DNA of 64,000 bases from Burkholderia sp. 9120 (GTDB taxonomy: Bacteria; Pseudomonadota; Gammaproteobacteria; Burkholderiales; Burkholderiaceae). This document shows, piece by piece, positions 36,933 through 43,890 of this stretch; within the stretch, counting starts at the first letter, position 1, and every line of letters begins with the position of its first letter. Under the pieces are notes generated by a model. It searched no databases. It had not been told where the DNA came from and worked only from the letters and a program-made list of their open reading frames with translations. Position numbers and translations under genes: made by a program. Location: NCBI RefSeq assembly GCF_000745015.1, contig NZ_JQNA01000002.1, forward strand, positions 1,178,001-1,242,000, in the 5' to 3' direction.

Positions 36933-38027
36933 TTAGCGCACATAAGCCTGGCCGAGACCGATCTCGGCCAACGCGCGCCGGTAAGCGCCCGACGAGCGGT
37001 CCGCCAGAATCGGCGCCTCGGCCGCGCGGTCGATCGGCAAGTCTTCCGGACGCTGTTGCTCGACGATCGCGCGGTCTTCCTCGAACACCTGACGGTTGAA
37101 CGCGTAGACGTCCTCAAGCGGCAGATCCTTGTCGAAGTTACGCACGATCGGCACGAACAGACGCGTCTTGCGCGCCGACACCGGGCTCGCGGCATTCAGG
37201 ATCGACAGACGGCCGCTCTCGGGAAACTGCACAGTGAGGCGCGCGAAGAACGGCACGTCCACTTCGAAAATGCGGTGCCACAGATAATCGTCGGGCGCGC
37301 GATGCTGCATCGACTTCGGGAAGTTGCTGACGTTGCTCACATACTCCGCCTTCATGCCGCGTTCGCGTCGTTCGACGGAGTACTGCGGCACCACCGGGTT
37401 GTGCCGGTCGGCGAAACTGTCGTGGTGAATCCACGCGAAATGCGCGACGTCGATAAAGCCTTCCGTCTGACGTCCCGCCGACGCGTTGATGTCGATCGAA
37501 GGCGGCAGAATCTGCTGGAAATCCGGATCGTTCCAGTACGGAAACGAAGGCAACGCTTCCGTGCCGCCGCCGAGCGACACCCACACGAGTCCATAGGCCT
37601 CCTGCGTCGCGTAGGTGACCAGACGCAGGCGGTCGGGGATCGGGCCGTCCGTTTGCGACGGAATGTGGTTGCACTTGCCGTCGCTGCCGTACGCCAGGCC
37701 GTGATACGGGCACACGATGTTGCCGTTATCGACCCAGCCCTGACTCAGCGGCGCGCCGCGATGCGGACAGATGTCGCGTGCGCTCACCAGTTGGCCGTTC
37801 GAGCGGAACACGACCAGCGGCTCATCGAGCAGCGTCACGCTGACGGGTTTGTCGGTGACGTCCGCGGCGAACGCGACCGGATGCCAGTAGCGGCTGAGAA
37901 TCTCCCAATCGTGGGCGTCGAACGTGCAATTGCGGGGTAACGCGGGGGAGCGCTGAAACGTCAGCGGCTGGGTGGTCGTAGCAGCAGCCGTCGAGGAAGC
38001 GCTAGGGGTAGCGGTGGCGGAACTCAT
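36933..38027 (-). CDS. Rieske non-heme iron oxygenase, alpha subunit type
   Basis: A 364-aa oxygenase. The Rieske cluster is ligated by Cys87-Pro-His89 and Cys106-x2-His109 (CPHRGAPLSQGW and CPYHGLAYG). The mononuclear iron motif is Asp193-x2-His196-x4-His201 (GFIDVAHFAWIHHDSF). The size and C-terminal domain suit the VanA/PobA-like group that demethylates or hydroxylates aromatic or related substrates; the real substrate is unknown. An Ala/Ser/Thr-rich stretch of about 25 residues precedes the core. The start at 38027 has GGAG at six bases. Rubredoxin and its reductase follow, with no ferredoxin or ferredoxin reductase nearby. Confidence 0.9.
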   Translation of the reverse strand: MSSATATPSASSTAAATTTQPLTFQRSPALPRNCTFDAHDWEILSRYWHPVAFAADVTDKPVSVTLLDEPLVVFRSNGQLVSARDICPHRGAPLSQGWVDNGNIVCPYHGLAYGSDGKCNHIPSQTDGPIPDRLRLVTYATQEAYGLVWVSLGGGTEALPSFPYWNDPDFQQILPPSIDINASAGRQTEGFIDVAHFAWIHHDSFADRHNPVVPQYSVERRERGMKAEYVSNVSNFPKSMQHRAPDDYLWHRIFEVDVPFFARLTVQFPESGRLSILNAASPVSARKTRLFVPIVRNFDKDLPLEDVYAFNRQVFEEDRAIVEQQRPEDLPIDRAAEAPILADRSSGAYRRALAEIGLGQAYVR

Positions 38028-38140
38028 GCGTGTCTCCAAAACCTGGTGGGGGTTCGTCGCGCCCATGTGAAGTCCTGAGCGCGTGGAGAGAACGATAGCG
38101 GGATGAGGTCCGCCGACCCATCCCCTGAAGGGCATCTAGT

Positions 38141-38160
38141 CTATGTACGAAAGCGCATAG
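38141..38160. promoter_or_regulatory. LTTR-like dyad upstream of the Rieske oxygenase gene
   Basis: CTATG, ten bases, CATAG: an interrupted dyad of the T-N11-A type that LysR regulators bind, about 115 bases upstream of the oxygenase start. No clear -35/-10 pair is visible beside it. Confidence 0.4.
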
Positions 38161-38188
38161 GGTGTCCCCGCGCGCTACGTGGAAAACG

Positions 38189-38689
38189 TTACGCGGCGCG
38201 CGGCATCGCCGCTTCGATAAACACCGCGCAGAGCGCTTCCATGCCCTTCGCGTCTTCTTCGTCGAAGCGCGCGACCAGCGGGCTGTCCACGTCCCATACG
38301 CCGATAAGCGTGCCGTCCGGCGCGACCAGCGGCACGACGACTTCCGAATTCGACGCGGAGTCGCAGGCAATGTGACCGGGGAATTCATGCACGTCGCGCA
38401 CTACTTGCGTTTGACGGGTTTGCGCGGCCGTGCCGCACACGCCCTTGCCGAGCGGAATGCGCACGCACGCGGGCTTGCCCTGGAACGGACCGACGACGAG
38501 TTCCTGACCGTCGTGGAAGTAGAAACCGGCCCAGTTCAGGTCGCTCAGCGAATGGAACACGAAGGCGGAAAAATTCGCGGCGTTGGCGATCCAGTCGGTT
38601 TCGCCGGCGAGCAGCGAACGCGCCTGCGCGACGAGTTCTTCGTAGTGCGCGGCTTTGGGCAGAGAGGAGGCGGAAGAAACTTCGAACAT
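38189..38689 (-). CDS. msrC: Free methionine-(R)-sulfoxide reductase (GAF type)
   Basis: A 166-aa stand-alone GAF protein. The catalytic-site cysteines lie in PLGKGVCGTAAQ and HIACDSASNSEVVVPL, with WAGFYFHDG upstream and LIGVWDVDSP downstream; this is the fRMsr (MsrC/YebR) pattern. It repairs free methionine-R-sulfoxide with thioredoxin. The start at 38689 (MFEVSSASS) is a compromise; the frame stays open 25 codons further upstream. It lies on the minus strand just before the Rieske operon, with a 161-bp gap. Confidence 0.9.
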   Translation of the reverse strand: MFEVSSASSLPKAAHYEELVAQARSLLAGETDWIANAANFSAFVFHSLSDLNWAGFYFHDGQELVVGPFQGKPACVRIPLGKGVCGTAAQTRQTQVVRDVHEFPGHIACDSASNSEVVVPLVAPDGTLIGVWDVDSPLVARFDEEDAKGMEALCAVFIEAAMPRAA

Positions 38690-38832
38690 GACGGTGTCCG
38701 TGACGAAAGCGGAAAGAGGAACAGCAAGGCTGTGCAGTTTAATGCAAGCGGCTGTTTCGTTCACGGGACTGGTGCGGTGGGCAACGCCCTCGTCAATGTC
38801 GGCCAGTCGCGAAACCGGCCGACACGCAGCGC

Positions 38833-39258
38833 TTACTGATCGACGCCGATGATCACGCTCGACGCCTTGAAGATCGCCGTGGCCGCTTTACCGTTCGCGA
38901 GCGCCAGACGATCGACGCTGTCGTTGGTGATGATCGCCGCGATCTGTGCGCCGCCGGCGCTGATCGTCACTTCCGAATTCACCGCGCCCTTCGTCACCGC
39001 CGACACCGTCCCGGCGATGCAGTTGCGCGCCGACACCTGGTTCTTCGCGACGTCGACCATCACGATCACCGACGACGCCTTGACCAGCGCGAACGCTTTT
39101 TTGCCGGCCGCGAGACCGAGTTTGGTCGCGCTGCCGTGCGTGATGATCGCGACGATCTCGAGACCGTCCTGGGTCCGCAGCGTGACTTCGTCGTTGACGG
39201 CGCCGTGTTTGACTTCGGTGACGTCGCCGGTGAATTGATTGCGTGCGCTGGTTAGCAT
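38833..39258 (-). CDS. Molbindin, two-domain Mop protein
   Basis: A 141-aa protein of two tandem Mop/TOBE domains: MLTSARNQFTGDVTEVKHGA and then RNCIAGTVSAVTKGAVNSEV, each followed by a strand-rich half ending in ASSVIVMVD or ASSVIIGVD. Dimol-binding proteins of this type hold molybdate or tungstate in the cytoplasm. An AGGAG lies 6 to 9 bases before the ATG at 39258. No modABC transporter genes are nearby. Confidence 0.92.
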   Translation of the reverse strand: MLTSARNQFTGDVTEVKHGAVNDEVTLRTQDGLEIVAIITHGSATKLGLAAGKKAFALVKASSVIVMVDVAKNQVSARNCIAGTVSAVTKGAVNSEVTISAGGAQIAAIITNDSVDRLALANGKAATAIFKASSVIIGVDQ

Positions 39259-39565
39259 GTCGTTCTCCTGGTGGTAGGGCCGCGTACGTGAGCGTCGAGG
39301 CCCGATGTGAAGGTGGCGGCGAATGGTGCGAAACACTCGCCGGCCGCGCCCGCGCTTTGCGTCGACAGAGACGTCATATAGACGTCGATACAGACGTAAA
39401 GCACGGGTTGGCGCAGCCGTATTTCACGGCCTGAAACGCCATGAAAACACGAAAGCATTATGTAGGGTTTTTCACAACGCAGCGGGGACACGACATATCG
39501 TTCACGTCGATCGCTTCGCCGACACCGTATCATCGTGCCCTTGGCCCTTTTCCCCGTCGAAGCTC

Positions 39566-41311
39566 ATGCCTGTCGCCGTCCTGCCCCGCCGTGCCCTCAT
39601 TGGGTCGAACCACTGGTCGAACGCCTGCCGCGCCGCCGCGCTGTGCTGCTCACTGACCGCACTCGTTACGCTCGGCGCCTGCAGCAATCCATCGCAGTCC
39701 CACGACGCCCGTGTGCCGCTCGACACCGTCACGCTGTTTCCGATCGCCAACTACGATCAGAACGTCGATCACTGGCTCGAACCGGACAGCCCCGACTACG
39801 ACAAGCCGTTCCTGAGTGCCGCGGACCAGCAGGCGCAAGTCAAGTCGCTCTACGCGCGCTACTTCGGCACTGGCAGCGACGCGCCGTCGCCGTGGAATTC
39901 GGCGTTCGTCGCGATGCGGGTGTATCGCCAGCAAGGCGCGGACATTGCCGCGTTGCAACAGCGCAGGCTCGACAAGTTCGACAACACCGGCAAGAGCGGC
40001 GCGGCGCTCGGCTATGGCGAGAACTTCCGTCCGCACGACAAGGCGTGGATCGACGCGATCGCGCAAAACGAAAACGTCGCGCAGTTCACGCAGAACGCCG
40101 CGTATCGCCCCGAACAGCGCGCGATCGCCACGACCAATCTGATGGTGCGCGAACTGCCGACCATCGACCCCTCGTTCTACGATCATCGTCTGGCCGGCGA
40201 AGGTTATCCGTTCGACAACCTGCAGATCTCGGCGGTGCGGCCGGGCACGCCGCTTTATGTGCTGGGCAGCACGGTGGACGGCGCGTGGCGCTACGTGCAG
40301 ACGCCCGACGTGCAGGGCTGGGTGCGCAGCGACGGCGTCGGCATGACCGACGACCGCTTCGTCGACAGGTGGCGCGCCGCCACGGCGAAATCGCTGGGCG
40401 CGGTGATCGTCGCGTCGGCGCCGGTGCGCGACGACCGTGGCGTGTTCCGCTTCGACGCGCCGGCGGGCACGCTGCTGCCGCTGCTGCCTCGGGCGGCGGC
40501 ATCGGCAAGTACCGCGAAGCGGGCTGTAGCTAACACGGTGCCAGCGAAATCAGGCGCGGCAGCACATGCGGCAAGTGCCGCCCATGCCGCAGACCGCGCT
40601 GCGGAAACCAGCGCAATCGCAAACGAGCCGGACACCTCCGCACCGACCAGCGCCGCTGCGTCCCACCAACTCCTCGTCCCTGCCCGCGATGCCGACGGTC
40701 AGGCGCTGATCCGCACCGCCACGCTGACCGACACGCAGATCGCAGCGACGCCGCTTGCCGCCACGCCGCGTCATCTGGCCATGCTGATGAAGACGCTGAT
40801 CGGGCGGCCGTACGGCTGGGGCAATAGCGGGCTCTACAACGATTGTTCATCGGAACTGCAAAGCATCTTCGCGACCTTCGGCGTGTGGCTACCGCGTCAT
40901 TCGTCCACACAGATGAACGCCGGGCGCATGGTCGATCTGTCGGCGTCCACACCCGCGCAGCGGCTCGACTATCTCGCGCAGCACGGCGTGCCGTTGCGCA
41001 CGCTGATCTACATCGGCGGCCATGTGATGCTGTACATCGGCAACACGACCCGCAACGGCGTCGCGGTGCCGGTGGTCTACCAGGACGTGTGGGGCCTGCG
41101 CCCCGCCGACGACAGCCGGCGCGCGGTGATCGGCGGCTCGGTGATTTTGCCGCTGCTCGAACATATTCCGGAAGACGCGACGCTGCAGTCGCTGGCGGCG
41201 ACGCCGACCTTCCAGGTCAGCATTCTCGGCGCACCGGACGGCGCAGCAGCGACACCGGGCGCCTCCGGCACGCCGGCCACGCCGCCGGACGAAGACAACC
41301 CGGCCGGCTGA
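39566..41311 (+). CDS. SH3 and NlpC/P60 domain lipoprotein
   Basis: A 581-aa protein with a lipoprotein signal (CSLTALVTLGACS). It has SH3-like segments (PGTPLYVLGSTVDGAWRYVQ, GWVRSDGVGM) and then a long Ala/Ser-rich linker (about residues 305-390). The C-terminal NlpC/P60 domain carries Cys in NDCSSELQSIFATFGVWLP, His in IGGHVMLYIG and a third site near VVYQDVWGL. It probably cleaves peptidoglycan stem peptides in the periplasm. The start at 39566 is not well supported by a ribosome site; the frame is open upstream to 39323. Confidence 0.85.
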   Translation: MPVAVLPRRALIGSNHWSNACRAAALCCSLTALVTLGACSNPSQSHDARVPLDTVTLFPIANYDQNVDHWLEPDSPDYDKPFLSAADQQAQVKSLYARYFGTGSDAPSPWNSAFVAMRVYRQQGADIAALQQRRLDKFDNTGKSGAALGYGENFRPHDKAWIDAIAQNENVAQFTQNAAYRPEQRAIATTNLMVRELPTIDPSFYDHRLAGEGYPFDNLQISAVRPGTPLYVLGSTVDGAWRYVQTPDVQGWVRSDGVGMTDDRFVDRWRAATAKSLGAVIVASAPVRDDRGVFRFDAPAGTLLPLLPRAAASASTAKRAVANTVPAKSGAAAHAASAAHAADRAAETSAIANEPDTSAPTSAAASHQLLVPARDADGQALIRTATLTDTQIAATPLAATPRHLAMLMKTLIGRPYGWGNSGLYNDCSSELQSIFATFGVWLPRHSSTQMNAGRMVDLSASTPAQRLDYLAQHGVPLRTLIYIGGHVMLYIGNTTRNGVAVPVVYQDVWGLRPADDSRRAVIGGSVILPLLEHIPEDATLQSLAATPTFQVSILGAPDGAAATPGASGTPATPPDEDNPAG

Positions 41312-41453
41312 CGCAGTCAGCCGGCACGCCCGTGCTGAGAATATTTTTCCCGGCGTGTCGATTCGACGGCAGTGCACTCGTCGTACGGTTGAAGGCCTCG
41401 CTCAGCGAGCCGGCCTTCCACTCACGAAGCCGTTCAACCAAGGAGTCGCCGTC

Positions 41454-41921
41454 ATGTCCAGCACTGCTGTCAAACCGATCCCGGATGGGATGCACTCGCT
41501 TACCCCGTATCTGATCTGCGCCAACGCCGCGGACGCCATCGCGTTCTACGTGAAAGCCTTCAACGCCGTCGAACAGTTTCGTCTGCCCGGCCCCGGCGGC
41601 AAAGTGATGCATGCCTGCCTGAAGATCGGCGACTCCATGCTGATGCTCACCGACGAATGGCCCGAGCACAACACGCTCGGCCCACTCGCGCTGAAAGGCA
41701 CGCCGGTCATGATTCATCACTACGTGCAGGACGTCGACGCCAGTTTCAACCAGGCTGTCGAGGCCGGCGCGACCGTGATCATGTCGGTCACCGACATGTT
41801 CTGGGGCGACCGCTACGGTCAGTTGAAGGACCCGTTCGGCCACGGCTGGTCGCTCGCCACTCACACCCAGGATCTGAGCCCGGAACAGATCCAGCAGAAC
41901 ATGGCCGATTGCATGAAGTAA
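41454..41921 (+). CDS. VOC superfamily (PhnB/glyoxalase-like) protein
   Basis: A 155-aa vicinal oxygen chelate protein. It has two betaalphabeta repeats; visible motifs are TPYLICANAADAIAFYVKAF, VMHACLKIGDSMLMLTDEWP and MFWGDRYGQLKDPFGHGW. PhnB-like proteins include dioxygenase-type and 3-demethylubiquinone-like members, so the reaction is not known. AAGGAG precedes the ATG at 41454. A strong terminator follows, so the transcript ends there. Confidence 0.88.
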   Translation: MSSTAVKPIPDGMHSLTPYLICANAADAIAFYVKAFNAVEQFRLPGPGGKVMHACLKIGDSMLMLTDEWPEHNTLGPLALKGTPVMIHHYVQDVDASFNQAVEAGATVIMSVTDMFWGDRYGQLKDPFGHGWSLATHTQDLSPEQIQQNMADCMK

Positions 41922-41949
41922 CCCGCGGGTCCAACAGAGAGCGGCGCCA

Positions 41950-41977
41950 GGCCGACCCTCGGGTCGGCCTTTTCTTT
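41950..41977 (+). terminator. Intrinsic terminator after the VOC gene
   Basis: GGCCGACC-CTCG-GGTCGGCC followed by TTTTCTTT. It ends 56 bases past the VOC stop. Confidence 0.9.
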
Positions 41978-42487
41978 GCCGGAAGAACCCGTATCGACCG
42001 GTTGATCGCAGCACTCGCAGTGGCAATCATTTGGCCCGAGTGCTAATCGCGTATTGACGGCAAATTAAATGCCCGTTTTAATCTCGCCCAATTCGATTCA
42101 AGTCGCATTATTAATTACCCGATTCGCATAACTTCGAATCATCGCTAACAACACCGAATTGCCGGACGCAATTGAAGTTAGAAAAAAATACCACGCTTAG
42201 GGTTTTTCCCCAGCCTCGCCAGGCAGAAACAATTTCCTGCAACACGCCCGCCCCGTCTACCATTGCCGTTGACGCACCCTTGACCCATTGCCTGAACCGC
42301 AAATTCTCATCTAAGCATTTGTATGGCAAAGAAAGTCTGGTGTAGACTCATTTTCAACAATTGCAATAACGTTTTTCATAAAGCAAACACTCAGCGGGGA
42401 AATTTCAACCACTCGCCGTCTATCCGGCGGCTTGAATTGAAATTGACCGCGCGATAAAACCGGTGTCCTGTCGGCCTGAGAGGTTTC
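41978..42487 (+). promoter_or_regulatory. AT-rich 510-bp leader of the Csu-type pilus operon
   Basis: There is no convincing gene here; the region is much more AT-rich than its neighbours. A strong sigma-70 match, TTGACG (42054-42059), 17 bases, TTTAAT (42077-42082), points rightwards 400 bases before the first pilin gene. Just upstream, AGCACTCG (42010-42017) and CGAGTGCT (42037-42044) form inverted arms that resemble CIRCE arms but with a spacer much longer than nine bases. A small RNA or long regulatory leader is possible; I see no internal terminator. Confidence 0.5.
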
Positions 42488-43015
42488 ATGATGAAACGAA
42501 AACTGCTGTCATCCAGCCTGATCGTCGCAATGATGTTCGGCTTGCCTCTTCAGCTTGCGCGCGCCGCCGTCTATTCGAACGGCACCGCGACCAGTACCTT
42601 CACCGTCACACTCACGCTCGCCGCCAACTGCTCGATCAGCGCGACCCCGCTGAACTTCGGCAGCAACGGCGTGCTCGCCACCGCGATCAACCAGCAGACC
42701 ACGGTCGCGGTCACCTGCACCAACACCACGCCGTACAACGTCGGGCTCGACGGCGGCACCGTGACCGGTTCGACCGTGACGAGCCGTCTGATGGCCGGCA
42801 CCGCCACCGGCAACACCAGCACCACCGTCGGCTTCCAGTTGTATCAGGACGCCGGCCACACCACGCTGTGGGGCAACACGCAAGGCACCAACACGGTCAG
42901 CGGCACCGGTTCCGGCTCGTCGCAATCCATCACCGTCTACGGCCAGGTGCCAGCGCAGACCACCCCGAAACCTGACACGTATCAGACCACCATTACCGCC
43001 ACGGTCTACTTTTGA
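42488..43015 (+). CDS. Csu-type pilin, spore coat U domain protein
   Basis: A 175-aa secreted protein. A signal peptide (SLIVAMMFGLPLQLARA) is followed by the spore coat U domain with the cysteine pair in AANCSISATPLNFGSN and AVTCTNTTPYNVGLDGG, and the terminal strand TTITATVYF. It has the Thr/Gly-rich make-up of the Csu major pilins of archaic chaperone-usher pili. The ATG at 42488 has GAGAGG. It starts an operon with the chaperone, usher and tip genes, and its stop overlaps the chaperone start by 4 bases. Confidence 0.9.
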   Translation: MMKRKLLSSSLIVAMMFGLPLQLARAAVYSNGTATSTFTVTLTLAANCSISATPLNFGSNGVLATAINQQTTVAVTCTNTTPYNVGLDGGTVTGSTVTSRLMAGTATGNTSTTVGFQLYQDAGHTTLWGNTQGTNTVSGTGSGSSQSITVYGQVPAQTTPKPDTYQTTITATVYF

Positions 43016-43767
43016 CGCGCGGCGCCTGGCGCCTGGGCGCGACTCGCCGGCTCCTCGCGGCAAGCGCGTTCGCGTGGTGCCTGAGCGCGGCGGTCGCGCC
43101 GTTCGCGCAAGCCGCGACGCTGCAGATTTCGCCGGTCATGGTGGACCTGTCGGCAGACGCCAACGCGACCGGCATCACGCTGAAGAACCCCGGCGAGAAA
43201 CCGCTGTTCGGTCAGGTGCGGGTGTTCCGCTGGGATCAGGCTAACGGCGAGGACACGCTGACGCCCACGCAGGATCTCGTCGCCAGTCCGCCGCTGATCC
43301 AGATTGCCGGCCACGCCGATCAACTGGTGCGGCTGGTGCGCACGAATCCGGCGCCGTCGGCGGCTGAGCAGGGCTATCGCGTGCTGATCGACGAGTTGCC
43401 CGAGCCCGACGCCGCGCCCACCAGCGGCGTGACGATCCGCCTGCGTTATTCGGTGCCGGTGTTCGTCGAACCGGCCGTCGACATCGGTCAGCCGAAACTG
43501 TCGTGGCATCTGTCGCGCGGCACGCAAAGCTGGATGCTGCGGGTCGACAACAGCGGCCGAAAACGCGCGCAGATCGCCGCCGTACAACTGATCGACAACG
43601 CCGGCAATGCCTACCCGATCAACAAAGGACTGCTCGGCTACGCGCTGGCCGGACGCGAACGGCACTGGCCGGTCGCGCTGCCTGACAACGTCGCGCAGAA
43701 CGGCCCGCTGAAGGTGCGCGCCTCGGTCAACTCGCTGCCGGCCGAAGCCGCCGTGAAGCTCGACTAG
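43012..43767 (+). CDS. Csu-type pilus chaperone
   Basis: A 251-aa periplasmic chaperone of two Ig-like domains. After a signal peptide (SAFAWCLSAAVAPFAQAA) come ATLQISPVMVDLSADANAT and the subunit-binding strand region ITLKNPGEKPLFGQVRVF. The conserved Arg/Lys anchor is near GYRVLIDELPEPD. It starts at a TTG overlapping the pilin stop (TTGA), since no ATG or GTG occurs before the first conserved block. It feeds pilin subunits to the usher. Confidence 0.85.
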   Translation: MTRGAWRLGATRRLLAASAFAWCLSAAVAPFAQAATLQISPVMVDLSADANATGITLKNPGEKPLFGQVRVFRWDQANGEDTLTPTQDLVASPPLIQIAGHADQLVRLVRTNPAPSAAEQGYRVLIDELPEPDAAPTSGVTIRLRYSVPVFVEPAVDIGQPKLSWHLSRGTQSWMLRVDNSGRKRAQIAAVQLIDNAGNAYPINKGLLGYALAGRERHWPVALPDNVAQNGPLKVRASVNSLPAEAAVKLD

Positions 43768-43890
43768 GCACGCGGCTGCACGCTGCTGCACGCGGCCACG
43801 GCGCGACCCCGCGCGACCCGGCGCACACGAGTCCGGCCGCGAGCGAGCGCCGGCCGGAGGGAACCGACACGATGGACCGCCACGCAACCG

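Noticed and set aside
42010..42044. CIRCE-like heat-shock operator
   Set aside because: The arms match but the spacer is about 20 bases, whereas CIRCE has nine, and no chaperonin gene follows.
42111..42329. 72-codon minus-strand frame in the pilus leader
   Set aside because: No ribosome site and no recognisable features; the AT-rich leader explains it.
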